Assembly (NCBI GenBank): GCA_043744275.1
Contig: JAYTUY010000238.1
Coordinates: 1 to 14,635, forward strand
Length of the DNA stretch: 14,635 nt
Reading direction: 5' to 3'
DNA from: JAAFJT01 sp043744275
GTDB lineage: Bacteria > Bacteroidota > Bacteroidia > Chitinophagales > Saprospiraceae
Shown here: positions 1 to 6,770 of the stretch, one piece after another
Layout of the letters: every line of letters starts with the position of its first letter
How positions within the stretch are numbered: position 1 is the first letter of the stretch
Translations under genes and position numbers: made by a program
The notes under the pieces: model-generated
The model's input: the letters and a program-made list of their open reading frames with translations, nothing else
Database searches by the model: none
Told to the model about the DNA's origin: nothing

Positions 1-11
1 TTCGGATGTTG

Positions 12-59
12 CCGAAATCCGAAATCCCATATCCGAAACCCGAAATCCCATATCCGAAA
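12..59. repeat. Period-21 tandem repeat ahead of trmD
   Basis: A 20-bp unit made of CCGAAATCCC and ATATCCGAAA occurs at 19-38 and again at 40-59, one base apart, with a partial copy from 12. TTCGGAT at 1-7 is the inverse of ATCCGAA at 17-23 and could form a small hairpin. The second unit ends on the A of the trmD ATG, so the repeat makes up the whole visible leader of that gene. I see no Shine-Dalgarno sequence in it. Similar ATCCGAAA-rich intergenic repeats are, as far as I remember, common in Bacteroidota, but I cannot search. The array may extend left of the window. Confidence 0.75.
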
Positions 60-736
60 TGCGTATTGATATTCTTTCTGCCGTACCAGAACTTTTGGAA
101 AGCCCATTCAAACACTCCATCTTGAAAAGGGCAGAGGAGAAAGGATTGTTTCAAGTACATGTCCACAATCTCAGAGACTATTCTACAGGCAAGCATAAAC
201 AATTAGATGATTACCAATTCGGCGGCGGTGCGGGCATGGTGATGCTCATTGAACCTATTGCTAAATGCATCAATCATCTCAAATCTCAACGCCATTACGA
301 CGAAATAATCTACATGACTCCCGACGGTGAGCAATTCAATCAACCAATGGCGAACCGCTTATCTATGCTTCAAAATATCATCATTTTATGCGGTCATTAT
401 AAAGGTGTGGACGAACGTGTGCGCGAGCATTTTATTACAATGGAAGTAACGGTTGGGGATTATGTCCTCTCAGGTGGCGAACTACCAGCGGCTATTTTGA
501 CGGATGCCATCGGTCGATTAATACCTGGTGTATTGGGAGATGAAACTTCTGCTTTATTCGATTCGTTTCAAGATAATCTTTTAGCACCGCCTGTTTATAC
601 TCGCCCCGCAGATTATGAAGGTTGGAAAGTGCCTGATATTTTATTGTCGGGACATGAAGCGAAGATAGCAGATTGGCGGTTTGAACAATCTATGAAGCGA
701 ACGAAGGATAGACGACCTGATTTGCTCAAAGATTAA
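59..736 (+). CDS. trmD: tRNA (guanine-N1-)-methyltransferase TrmD
   Basis: TrmD uses S-adenosylmethionine to methylate N1 of guanine 37, next to the anticodon, in tRNAs that read certain Leu, Pro and Arg codons; this prevents +1 frameshifting. It is a cytoplasmic SPOUT-class dimer with a deep trefoil knot. The 225 residues show the family landmarks in order: FGGGAGM (from F54), CGHYKGVDERV (C111-V121), GDYVLSGGELPA (G133-A144), RLIPGVLG (from R153), YTRP and the SGHEAKI...RR(P)DLL C-terminus. R153 and D168 sit at the same spacing as the catalytic R154 and D169 of E. coli TrmD. The ATG at 59 gives the standard N-terminus (MRIDILSAVPELLESPF). Length is slightly short of E. coli (255) because the C-terminal tail is short, as is usual in many TrmDs. 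The usual partners rpsP, rimM and rplS are not next to it on the right. Confidence 0.97.
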   Translation: MRIDILSAVPELLESPFKHSILKRAEEKGLFQVHVHNLRDYSTGKHKQLDDYQFGGGAGMVMLIEPIAKCINHLKSQRHYDEIIYMTPDGEQFNQPMANRLSMLQNIIILCGHYKGVDERVREHFITMEVTVGDYVLSGGELPAAILTDAIGRLIPGVLGDETSALFDSFQDNLLAPPVYTRPADYEGWKVPDILLSGHEAKIADWRFEQSMKRTKDRRPDLLKD

Positions 737-763
737 TTATCTGTTAATTTTAAAATAAAATGA

Positions 764-776
764 ACCCCCCTCAGTA
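764..776 (+). repeat. Dispersed 12-mer site 1 (ACCCCCCTCAGTA, six Cs)
   Basis: A copy of the recurring word with one extra C. It lies 28 bases after the trmD stop and 67 bases before the DUF1573 start, in the same direction as that gene, just upstream of its likely -7 box. Confidence 0.85.
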
Positions 777-793
777 TAAAAGTGTTTTTTTAT

Positions 794-801
794 TAATTTT
801 G
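794..801 (+). promoter_or_regulatory. Candidate Bacteroidota -7 element for the DUF1573 gene
   Basis: TAATTTTG matches the Bacteroidota housekeeping -7 consensus TAnnTTTG and would give a leader of about 35 bases before the ATG at 844. There is no clear TTTG -33 box at the expected distance; dispersed-word site 1 occupies that area instead. Confidence 0.35.
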
Positions 802-843
802 TATTAAATTTCATCCTTTTAAAATAATAAAAAACGAATAGCA

Positions 844-1464
844 ATGAAAAATGTATTAAAAAGCATGGCTTTAGCAAGTGTCATCACTTTAGCTTTTGCT
901 TGTAAAAATGATCCATCAGCATCTTCAAACACAGTAGGTGCAGCTTCAATGTCAGCGGCTACTCCTAACAGTACTGAGCAACCAAAGACCGATGCTGCCA
1001 CTGAGACTACTACGCCCAAAGCCATAGAGCCTGCACCATCTACAGCAAAAGCTCAAATCGAACCTGTGACGCCAAATGCAACGCAGGTTTCGCCAGGTGC
1101 TCAAAATCCTGTGAATAAAACGGCAGGTAAAGTAACATCCATCAAATTTGATGAGATGAGCTACGATTGGGGTAAACTGAAAGAAGGTGATAAAATGACC
1201 CATCTTTTCAAATTTAAAAACGTGGGCAATGAAGATCTTATCATCAGCGATGCGCGAGGTAGCTGCGGATGTACAGTGCCTGAATGGCCTAAAGAGCCTA
1301 TAAAAGCAGGTAAAACAGGCGAAATCAAAGTCATTTTTGATTCAGCTCATAAGAATGGTCCGCAAAGCAAGACTGTTACGTTGACAGCAAATACTGATCC
1401 TGCAAACGTCGTATTGATGATTAAGGGCAATGTAGATGCTAAAGAAGAGACTAAAACAAATTAA
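844..1464 (+). CDS. DUF1573 (ASH/Ig-fold) lipoprotein
   Basis: Predicted lipoprotein of unknown function. Residues 1-19 form a signal peptide that ends in a lipobox (LAFA before Cys20). Residues 21 to about 97 are a low-complexity linker rich in Ala, Thr, Pro and Ser, which would hold the folded part away from the membrane. Residues 100 to about 198 are a DUF1573 domain, an Ig-like beta fold related to the ASH/HYDIN family. Visible signs are the opening strand IKFDEMSYDWG, the core HLFKFKNVGNEDLIIS, the SCGCTVPEWP motif with its two cysteines, and KAGKTGEIKVIFDS. Such proteins are very common in Bacteroidota and their role is not established. It probably has its own promoter and a strong terminator behind it, so it looks like a single-gene unit. 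Loss of signal-peptide hydrophobicity or of the CGC motif would weaken the call; neither is seen. Confidence 0.92.
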   Translation: MKNVLKSMALASVITLAFACKNDPSASSNTVGAASMSAATPNSTEQPKTDAATETTTPKAIEPAPSTAKAQIEPVTPNATQVSPGAQNPVNKTAGKVTSIKFDEMSYDWGKLKEGDKMTHLFKFKNVGNEDLIISDARGSCGCTVPEWPKEPIKAGKTGEIKVIFDSAHKNGPQSKTVTLTANTDPANVVLMIKGNVDAKEETKTN

Positions 1465-1515
1465 ATTGAGTCTATATTCGACTCTTAAATTGAGTTAAAT
1501 CTCAATTAATAATCT

Positions 1516-1557
1516 GCCTTTCCAGAAGTTTTGAACTTTTGGAAAGGCATTTTTTTT
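1516..1557 (+). terminator. Rho-independent terminator after the DUF1573 gene
   Basis: GCCTTTCCAGAAGTT (1516-1530) pairs with AACTTTTGGAAAGGC (1534-1548): 15 pairs including one G-T wobble, a 3-base loop, and then a run of eight Ts after a single A. It lies 52 bases after the stop codon. Confidence 0.9.
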
Positions 1558-1644
1558 GATAAAAATTAAAATCTCCTTCTTTTATTCTCAATAATGTCTA
1601 ATTTCAAACCTCAATTATTTTTATAACTGAATCACAATCCAATT

Positions 1645-3144
1645 ATGACGTCTCAATTATCGCCACAACTTATTCTTTTTATTCTCATCGGCTATTTTCT
1701 GATGCTGATTCTTATTTCATATCTCACAAGTAGAGGTTCTTCGGATAACCATTCTTTCTTCATGGCAAAACGCCAATCGCCGTGGTATTTAATCGCCATT
1801 GGCATGATTGGAACGTCTATTTCAGGCGTGACTTTCATTTCGGTACCCGGTTGGGTCGAGGCGAGGTCTATGTCATATATGCAAACAGTGTTTGGTTTTT
1901 TACTGGGTTATACCGTCATCTCTTTCGTTTTGATGCCGATGTACTATAAATTGAACCTCATTTCCATTTATACCTATCTTGAAAAACGGTTTGGAACGGC
2001 ATCTTATAAAACAGGTTCTGCCTTTTTTCTTTTGTCTCGAACGATAGGCTCGGGCTTCCGTTTGTATTTGGCGGCGATGGTGATGCATCAGTTTGTCACC
2101 TCTCCATTTGGGATTCCGTTTTGGCTGACAGTCGCCATTACGATTGGTTTGATATGGTCATATACCTTCAAAGGCGGAGTTAAAACCATTATTTGGACGG
2201 ATTTAATACAAACCCTTTGCCTCATCACCACCCTCGTCATGACCTTATATGTGATAGGTGATAGATTGGGTTTAGATATTAGCGGCATTATCCGCACCGT
2301 TACGGAGTCTCCTAAATCTCAAGTTTTTTTCTTTGAAAACGGGTGGGGCGATGCTAAAAACTTCTTCAAACAATTCCTCGCAGGTGCAAGTATATGTATA
2401 GTCATGTCTGGGCTTGATCAAGACATTATGCAAAAGAATCTGACGGTCAAAACACTGAGGGGTGCTCAAATAAATATGATGAGCTATGGAGCACTTTTAG
2501 CATTCATCAATTTGTTATTCCTTGTTTTAGGCATTTTATTATTCATGTACGCTAAACAAAATAATATTGCTATTCCAATTGTGAATGGTACGCCACGAAC
2601 CGACCTATTATTTCCAACCATTGCTTTGAATTATTCTACGCCGTTTATTGGCGTATTATTCTTTTTGGGTTTACTGGCTTCTACTTATGCCAGTGCAGAC
2701 TCCGCTTTGACATCGCTCACAACAGCCTTTTGTATCGACTTTTTAGGATTTCAAAAGAAAGAAACGCAAGAGGAATCAACACATAAAACTCGAACGCTGG
2801 TGCATCTCGGCTTTTCTGTTTTGCTGTTTTTTATCATTATTTTGTTCTACATTATCAATGATTCGTCTGTCATTGAAGCCATTTACAAGGCGGCGGGCTA
2901 TACTTATGGACCACTTCTCGGCTTATTCGCCTTTGGTTTTTTAACTAAAAAGAAAATTAGAGACCACCTCGCTCCTTATATTTGCATTGCGTCTCCTATC
3001 CTCACCTATATTATCAATCGAAATTCAGAGGCTTGGTTCAGCGGCTATAAATTTGATTTTGAACTACTGATTTTGAACGGTCTTATTACTTTCATAGGGC
3101 TTTGGGCTATTTCTACCAATGAAAAATTAGAGGACTTTCATTGA
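1645..3144 (+). CDS. Sodium:solute symporter (SSS family) permease
   Basis: Inner-membrane secondary transporter of the SSS family (TC 2.A.21), which couples uptake of a small solute to Na+ entry. Its 499 residues are mostly hydrophobic and suggest about 13 membrane helices: near 8-27, 47-67, 79-98 and so on to about 475-493. This matches the LeuT-fold symporters. The segment FFMAKRQSPWYLIAIGMIGTS is the usual SSS opening of helices 1-2. S350-A-D-S-A-L-T-S-L-T-T is the helix-8 motif whose Ser/Thr/Asp residues form the Na2 sodium site in this family. The substrate cannot be read from sequence; sugars, amino acids, sialic acid and iodide all have SSS carriers. The ATG at 1645 starts directly before helix 1. 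It follows the upstream terminator, so it should have its own promoter, but I find no convincing TAnnTTTG box. It converges on mqnB across a large inverted repeat. Confidence 0.92.
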   Translation: MTSQLSPQLILFILIGYFLMLILISYLTSRGSSDNHSFFMAKRQSPWYLIAIGMIGTSISGVTFISVPGWVEARSMSYMQTVFGFLLGYTVISFVLMPMYYKLNLISIYTYLEKRFGTASYKTGSAFFLLSRTIGSGFRLYLAAMVMHQFVTSPFGIPFWLTVAITIGLIWSYTFKGGVKTIIWTDLIQTLCLITTLVMTLYVIGDRLGLDISGIIRTVTESPKSQVFFFENGWGDAKNFFKQFLAGASICIVMSGLDQDIMQKNLTVKTLRGAQINMMSYGALLAFINLLFLVLGILLFMYAKQNNIAIPIVNGTPRTDLLFPTIALNYSTPFIGVLFFLGLLASTYASADSALTSLTTAFCIDFLGFQKKETQEESTHKTRTLVHLGFSVLLFFIIILFYIINDSSVIEAIYKAAGYTYGPLLGLFAFGFLTKKKIRDHLAPYICIASPILTYIINRNSEAWFSGYKFDFELLILNGLITFIGLWAISTNEKLEDFH

Positions 3145-3284
3145 AATATGGGTAATGGGAACGCAGATGACACGGATGAAGCTGATTTCTACAGATTTAT
3201 TTTGTTTAATTGTAAAAAATCAGCGTCAATCAGCTTAATCCGTGTCATCCGCGTTCCCATTACCTATTACCCATTACCCATATT
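3145..3284. repeat. Large inverted repeat between convergent genes, likely bidirectional terminator
   Basis: Arms of 37 bases, 3151-3187 and 3228-3264, match as inverted copies with only two differences (35/37). The arm contains GATGACACGGAT. The outer 15 bases AATATGGGTAATGGG at 3145-3159 also pair with CCCATTACCCATATT at 3270-3284, giving a nested alternative pairing. The repeat begins at the base after the symporter stop codon and ends inside the mqnB stop codon, filling the whole gap between the two convergent genes. It could stop transcription from both sides. The 'ATCCGTGTCATCCGCGTTC' type of word is, from memory, a widespread dispersed repeat in Bacteroidota, so this is probably a mobile or REP-like element reused as a terminator. 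Confidence 0.88.
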
Positions 3285-3963
3285 AAATGAGTCTTTTTTC
3301 AAACAACTCAATTAAGGTTTTATTCAAATTTTCGATGGCTTCTGCTATTTTCCAATTGTCTCGATTGCGAGGTTCTACATAATTTGAAATGGCTCTGATT
3401 TCTGAAAAAGCCACCCCCTCAGTCATGCAGGCTTGAAAGAAGGCTGCACCTTCCATCGTTTCAATATCTACTTTATATTTTTTTAAAAGGGCTTCAATAC
3501 TATCCGTAAAGCCATGCACTTTTTGGACGGTCAAACCTTTCACTTGCTTTAAATGTGGCAATTGTAAAGGCTTGATATTCAATAGTTTACTTTGATAAAA
3601 TGGCTTTTGACTACCATCTATCAAACCCATTTCAAACATATCTGTGAAGCTACCATCGGCTTCCTCTACACCCAAATCGCCGTACTGTTCACTCAAGACT
3701 TCCACGACATCCCCCCTCAGTATTTTGCGATTAAAACTGCCTGCTACACCGACATTAATAGCCAAATCATACAACTTTTTTGTCAGGGCTTTACCCATTT
3801 CAAAAGCCGTATTGGCTAATCCCACGCCTGTAACAGTCACGTCTATTTCATACCCGTTTTGACCGAACAAGGGGTTGTATTTTTGAGCAGATTGATGTTT
3901 TAAAAAATCCAAAAATGGTTGAATTTCAAATGTAGTAGCAGCAACAATTAATACTTTTTTCAT
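3283..3963 (-). CDS. mqnB: Futalosine hydrolase MqnB
   Basis: MqnB cleaves the base from futalosine, giving dehypoxanthine futalosine. It is the second step of the futalosine route to menaquinone, the respiratory quinone, and acts in the cytoplasm. The 226-residue protein is a nucleoside-phosphorylase/hydrolase fold related to MTA/SAH nucleosidase. The start is VLIVAATTFEI. NVGVAGSF is the glycine-rich loop. E168-T-M-E-G-A-A is the ribose-binding motif of the superfamily. IRAISNYVEPRNRDNWKIAEA is the futalosine-hydrolase signature, with Asn where the MTA/SAH nucleosidases have the catalytic Asp (AISD). I chose the ATG at 3963 over an in-frame TTG at 3981, because MKKVLIVAAT is the normal N-terminus. 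Only 33 bases separate it from the PorV-like gene upstream, so the two are probably co-transcribed. It contains two copies of the dispersed 12-mer, both antisense to the gene. Confidence 0.93.
   Translation of the reverse strand: MKKVLIVAATTFEIQPFLDFLKHQSAQKYNPLFGQNGYEIDVTVTGVGLANTAFEMGKALTKKLYDLAINVGVAGSFNRKILRGDVVEVLSEQYGDLGVEEADGSFTDMFEMGLIDGSQKPFYQSKLLNIKPLQLPHLKQVKGLTVQKVHGFTDSIEALLKKYKVDIETMEGAAFFQACMTEGVAFSEIRAISNYVEPRNRDNWKIAEAIENLNKTLIELFEKRLI
3413..3424 (+). repeat. Dispersed 12-mer site 2 (ACCCCCTCAGTC)
   Basis: 11 of 12 bases match; the last A is C. It lies inside mqnB, antisense to it, and is translated there as part of MTEGVA. Confidence 0.8.
3711..3722 (+). repeat. Dispersed 12-mer site 3 (CCCCCCTCAGTA)
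   Basis: 11 of 12 bases match; the first A is C, which makes a run of six Cs. It lies inside mqnB, antisense to it, and is translated there as ILRGD. Confidence 0.85.
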
Positions 3964-3996
3964 AATGATTTTAAATTTCAAATGCTACAAAGGTAT

Positions 3997-4821
3997 TCAT
4001 TTTTTAAAAACATAGTGAATACTTATTGAAGGCGTCAAACCCAATACGCTGTGGCTTGAAACGGCTAAATCCGCATTTAAATTTTCAGTTAAAACATAGC
4101 CAAAACCAAAAGCTATTTTGACGGGCTGCGTTTCAAAACCACCTCGAAACTCCGTTTTATCAGTTGGTTTGTAAGCCATGCCTATGCGAACGGAAGCAGG
4201 GTAGGAGAGGTCTTTTTTAACTTCTGTGACCATCAAAACGGCTGTGTTGATAGAATATGCTAAACCGAGCCGAAATACTGAGGGGGTCTTATCTATGTCG
4301 GGCGATTGGATAGGAATCGGGTTTTGTACATGAAAAGCCATGTATAAATCCTTGATAATCAATGTGTTAAATCCTATATCGAATCCAATGACATTTCGAG
4401 AGCCATTGTCTTTTATAGTAATATTGGAGTAATTGAGTTGGATACCAGCATCTAATTTCGAAGAAAACTTCCGCGCATATGCCACTCCCAAAGTGTTATC
4501 TTTTAAACTTTCAAATCCAAAATGCTTGAGAGAAAAACCTAACACGCCCGATGGATTCGGCATGACAAAACCCACTGCTATGGGTTTCAATTCATTGACA
4601 CCATAAAACCAAGCGGAATTGAGGATTAAAGTTTTATTTTCAACGCCTAATAATCCAGCGGCATTGCTGAATAATGATTGTGCATCACGTAATGCGACAC
4701 TTGCATTGCCTAAGGCTGCGTAACGGCTGCCTATGAGGCGAGGGCTGATGGTTTGGGCGATTAAAAAATAGGGAAAGACGAGGAGGAATAGGCTGGTTTT
4801 TATGTGTAAATATGGTTTCAT
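3997..4821 (-). CDS. PorV/PorQ-like outer-membrane beta-barrel protein
   Basis: A 274-residue predicted outer-membrane protein. A signal peptide covers residues 1-22 (hydrophobic SLFLLVFPYFLIA, cleavage near IAQ). The mature N-terminus reads LIGSRYAALGNASVALRDAQSLFSNAAGL, the hallmark of the PorV/PorQ/UPF0164 group, where the usual form is 'NPAGL'; here Pro is Ala. The rest alternates polar and hydrophobic residues in short beta strands, as in a FadL-like barrel. In Bacteroidota, PorV and PorQ relatives take part in or accompany the type IX secretion system, but many paralogues have no known role and nothing here ties this one to secretion. The ATG at 4821 shares its A with the last base of a dispersed 12-mer. 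mqnB follows 33 bases downstream on the same strand. A 44-bp inverted repeat lies 29 bases upstream, leaving little room for a promoter. Confidence 0.83.
   Translation of the reverse strand: MKPYLHIKTSLFLLVFPYFLIAQTISPRLIGSRYAALGNASVALRDAQSLFSNAAGLLGVENKTLILNSAWFYGVNELKPIAVGFVMPNPSGVLGFSLKHFGFESLKDNTLGVAYARKFSSKLDAGIQLNYSNITIKDNGSRNVIGFDIGFNTLIIKDLYMAFHVQNPIPIQSPDIDKTPSVFRLGLAYSINTAVLMVTEVKKDLSYPASVRIGMAYKPTDKTEFRGGFETQPVKIAFGFGYVLTENLNADLAVSSHSVLGLTPSISIHYVFKK
4276..4287 (-). repeat. Dispersed 12-mer site 4 (exact)
   Basis: Exact ACCCCCTCAGTA on the minus strand, sense to the PorV-like gene, where it encodes TPSV. Confidence 0.92.
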
Positions 4822-4832
4822 ACTGAGGGGGT
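4821..4832 (-). repeat. Dispersed 12-mer site 5 (exact), fused to a start codon
   Basis: Exact ACCCCCTCAGTA on the minus strand. Its final A is the A of the ATG of the PorV-like gene, so the word occupies positions -11 to +1 of the start, where a ribosome binding site would lie. Confidence 0.92.
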
Positions 4833-4850
4833 CTTTATGAATGAAATATT

Positions 4851-4996
4851 GTAATTACTTAGGTAATCGCCCCAGAGGGGCTAAATGTCGGTAGTAAAGA
4901 ATATATACCCATTGTTCAAGCCCCAGAGGGGCGAAATATTGGTTAATAATTTCTACCGACATTTAGCCCCTCTGGGGCGATTACCTAAGTCATTAC
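4851..4996. repeat. 44-bp inverted repeat with three GCCCCAGAGGGGC cores
   Basis: Left arm 4851-4894 and right arm 4953-4996 are inverted copies matching at 43 of 44 bases, with the inner 38 identical. Each arm holds the self-complementary core GCCCCAGAGGGGC (4869-4881; 4966-4978 as its complement), and a third copy sits in the loop at 4920-4932. The element could form a long hairpin or cruciform with smaller hairpins. It lies between two minus-strand genes, so on RNA it follows the barrel gene ending at 5029 and precedes the PorV-like gene. It may terminate or attenuate transcription. No coding sequence is present, so if mobile it would be MITE- or REP-like and moved by an enzyme elsewhere. 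Similar GCCCCAGAGGGGC units are, from memory, scattered through Bacteroidota genomes. Confidence 0.93.
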
Positions 4997-5028
4997 CAAA
5001 ATTCTGTTGACTAAACTTATGTCCAAGC

Positions 5029-6675
5029 TTAAAACCGCGCTGAAACACCCCCTAAAATATTCAAACCAAAGGTCGGATAATTTTGCCAACGTTCGCGTTT
5101 GAGATTCAAAAGGTTATTAGCATCCAGGAAAACGCCTATATTTTTACTGAAAAACAACTCGCCGCCTACACTCAAATCAAAAAGAGGGCTTAAACGGTCA
5201 GCTTGCTTGGCTTTATTGATGTAATTGACGCCATTTTGTACGAACAATGAAGCTTTCAAATTAGCCATTGTATTGGCTTTAACATCTTCAAACACCTTGT
5301 ATTTGGCAGATACATTCACATCGAGTGAAGGCAAACCCCAAGCCGCTTTTTGCTTTTTAGCTGTATAAACATTTTGGCTAATCGTGCCCGTTAATTCCAA
5401 ATTTTCAATAGCATTCAAAGTAATAGCTGCTCGAATATTGGCGATTTTGACCGTGTCATAAATAATATTAAAACGGCGTTTCAAGTCAGTAGAATCAGAT
5501 AAAAACAAGGCTAAATTCTTATTATTGCTCCAACCAATTTGAGCAGAGTAATCAAATGCACTCAATTTTCCTTTGACACCACCATAATATTCATCTATTT
5601 CAGTGTTTTTAATTTTAGGTCTTGAAAACATAAATGGATTATATTTCACAAGGTTGCGGTAGCTATTTTTAGTCATATCACCGCGCCAGCCTGCGAAAAT
5701 GCCAAGTTTATTACCTGCCAAGTTCAAGGTGGCTTCAATGTCTGGTTTTGGATAAAATATATCATTGCTTGAAATCAAATTAGCACCAATTTTAACGCTA
5801 TAAACACTGCCTTTGAATGTAAAACTTGGTTGCAAATAAATATTATTCAAGTTCTGTTTTTTACCATTATCCGTTGTATCCAAGCCTGTAAATTCAGTTC
5901 TGATGATTAGACTGAGGGGGTGCTTTTCGTTGAACCATTTAGTGGCTTCTGCTTTGATATTAAAATCAGTTTCTTTACTCGAAAAATTGTCGCCGAGACT
6001 ATAAAAACTTAGACCTAAGCCATAATTGAAATCAGCCACTGTCCGAACTGAATTATAGGCTTTTATAGACGCACCAAAAACGCCAATGGATTGCTTAACC
6101 GCATCTTTATTGAATGAAGAATCACTCACTGCATTATAGCCATAGTAATAATTGACGTTGTTATTGCTAAATAATTTAGCATCAACAGCCACGCCAGCCC
6201 GAGCATAGAAAGTACCTGTTGCTTCTAAATCTGTCTTGGAAAAGCGTTGATTTTCTATCTTTTTATCCTCTGCGGAATGGTGTTTAATGCTCAAACCAAT
6301 AAGATATTGCTTCGGATCGCCATAGCGATATGCGCCTTCGCCATATGGCGAGTTCGGGAAGCCATAACCTGCCTTCAAATAGCCGTTATACTGAGGGGGT
6401 AGTTTTTGTTGAGCCAAAGCAATGGGGCGCATACGAGGCGGCTGATATTCAATACCCAATACCTTGTTAGGCACATTATAAGTCTGCACTTTAGTAGTAG
6501 TATCTACTGGTGGCAAAACAGGATTGATTTTGACTTTTTCAGATTCGAGCAATTTTGCATCGAAGTTTTTGATAACGTCTTGCGATTGATCAGGCACGTT
6601 ACCACCCTGCTGAGCAGCCGATTTTCCGACGGCTACAACAGTTAATATTATTAGGATATTTATTATCTTTCTCAT
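5029..6675 (-). CDS. TonB-receptor-like outer-membrane beta-barrel protein
   Basis: A 548-residue predicted outer-membrane barrel of unknown cargo. Residues 1-21 are a signal peptide (INILIILTVVAVGKSAA, then QQGG). Residues 22 to about 90 are a proline- and charge-rich periplasmic stretch; I see neither a carboxypeptidase-like domain nor a TonB plug. From about 95 to the end the sequence is a series of amphipathic beta strands. The C-terminal part, with FLDANNLLNLKRERWQNYP and a final strand ending in ...SARF, resembles the last strands of TonB-dependent receptors, including the terminal aromatic residue recognised by the BAM complex. At 548 residues without a plug it is shorter than true receptors (usually 700 or more), so active transport is unlikely. 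It follows the large TPR gene by 95 bases on the same strand, which suggests a shared transcript and a joint envelope role. Two dispersed 12-mers lie in its sense strand. Confidence 0.8.
   Translation of the reverse strand: MRKIINILIILTVVAVGKSAAQQGGNVPDQSQDVIKNFDAKLLESEKVKINPVLPPVDTTTKVQTYNVPNKVLGIEYQPPRMRPIALAQQKLPPQYNGYLKAGYGFPNSPYGEGAYRYGDPKQYLIGLSIKHHSAEDKKIENQRFSKTDLEATGTFYARAGVAVDAKLFSNNNVNYYYGYNAVSDSSFNKDAVKQSIGVFGASIKAYNSVRTVADFNYGLGLSFYSLGDNFSSKETDFNIKAEATKWFNEKHPLSLIIRTEFTGLDTTDNGKKQNLNNIYLQPSFTFKGSVYSVKIGANLISSNDIFYPKPDIEATLNLAGNKLGIFAGWRGDMTKNSYRNLVKYNPFMFSRPKIKNTEIDEYYGGVKGKLSAFDYSAQIGWSNNKNLALFLSDSTDLKRRFNIIYDTVKIANIRAAITLNAIENLELTGTISQNVYTAKKQKAAWGLPSLDVNVSAKYKVFEDVKANTMANLKASLFVQNGVNYINKAKQADRLSPLFDLSVGGELFFSKNIGVFLDANNLLNLKRERWQNYPTFGLNILGGVSARF
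5910..5921 (-). repeat. Dispersed 12-mer site 6 (ACCCCCTCAGTC)
   Basis: 11 of 12 bases match; the last A is C. It lies inside the barrel gene, sense, read as HPLSL, which is a different frame from site 4. Confidence 0.85.
6389..6400 (-). repeat. Dispersed 12-mer site 7 (exact)
   Basis: Exact ACCCCCTCAGTA on the minus strand inside the barrel gene, read as PPQY in a third frame. Confidence 0.92.
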
Positions 6676-6750
6676 AAAATAAGGTCTATTTTGAATAGTT
6701 ATTGTTGGTGTGTAGTTGGTTATTATTTAAATAAAATTATCCGTTTAGAC

Positions 6751-6769
6751 AATTCCTAATTCCTAATTA
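6751..6769. repeat. Short period-7 tandem repeat
   Basis: AATTCCT occurs twice in tandem, followed by a partial third unit AATTA, directly after the stop codon of the TPR gene. It is too short to assign a role. Confidence 0.6.
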
Positions 6770-6770
6770 T

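Noticed and set aside
2453..2463. CACTGAGGGGT, close to the dispersed 12-mer, in the symporter gene
   Set aside because: It lacks one G and the first T is changed, so it has two differences from the consensus. It was not counted, to keep the motif count conservative.
3964..3981. TTG start for mqnB adding six residues (MKFKII)
   Set aside because: The ATG at 3963 gives the family N-terminus MKKVLIVAAT.
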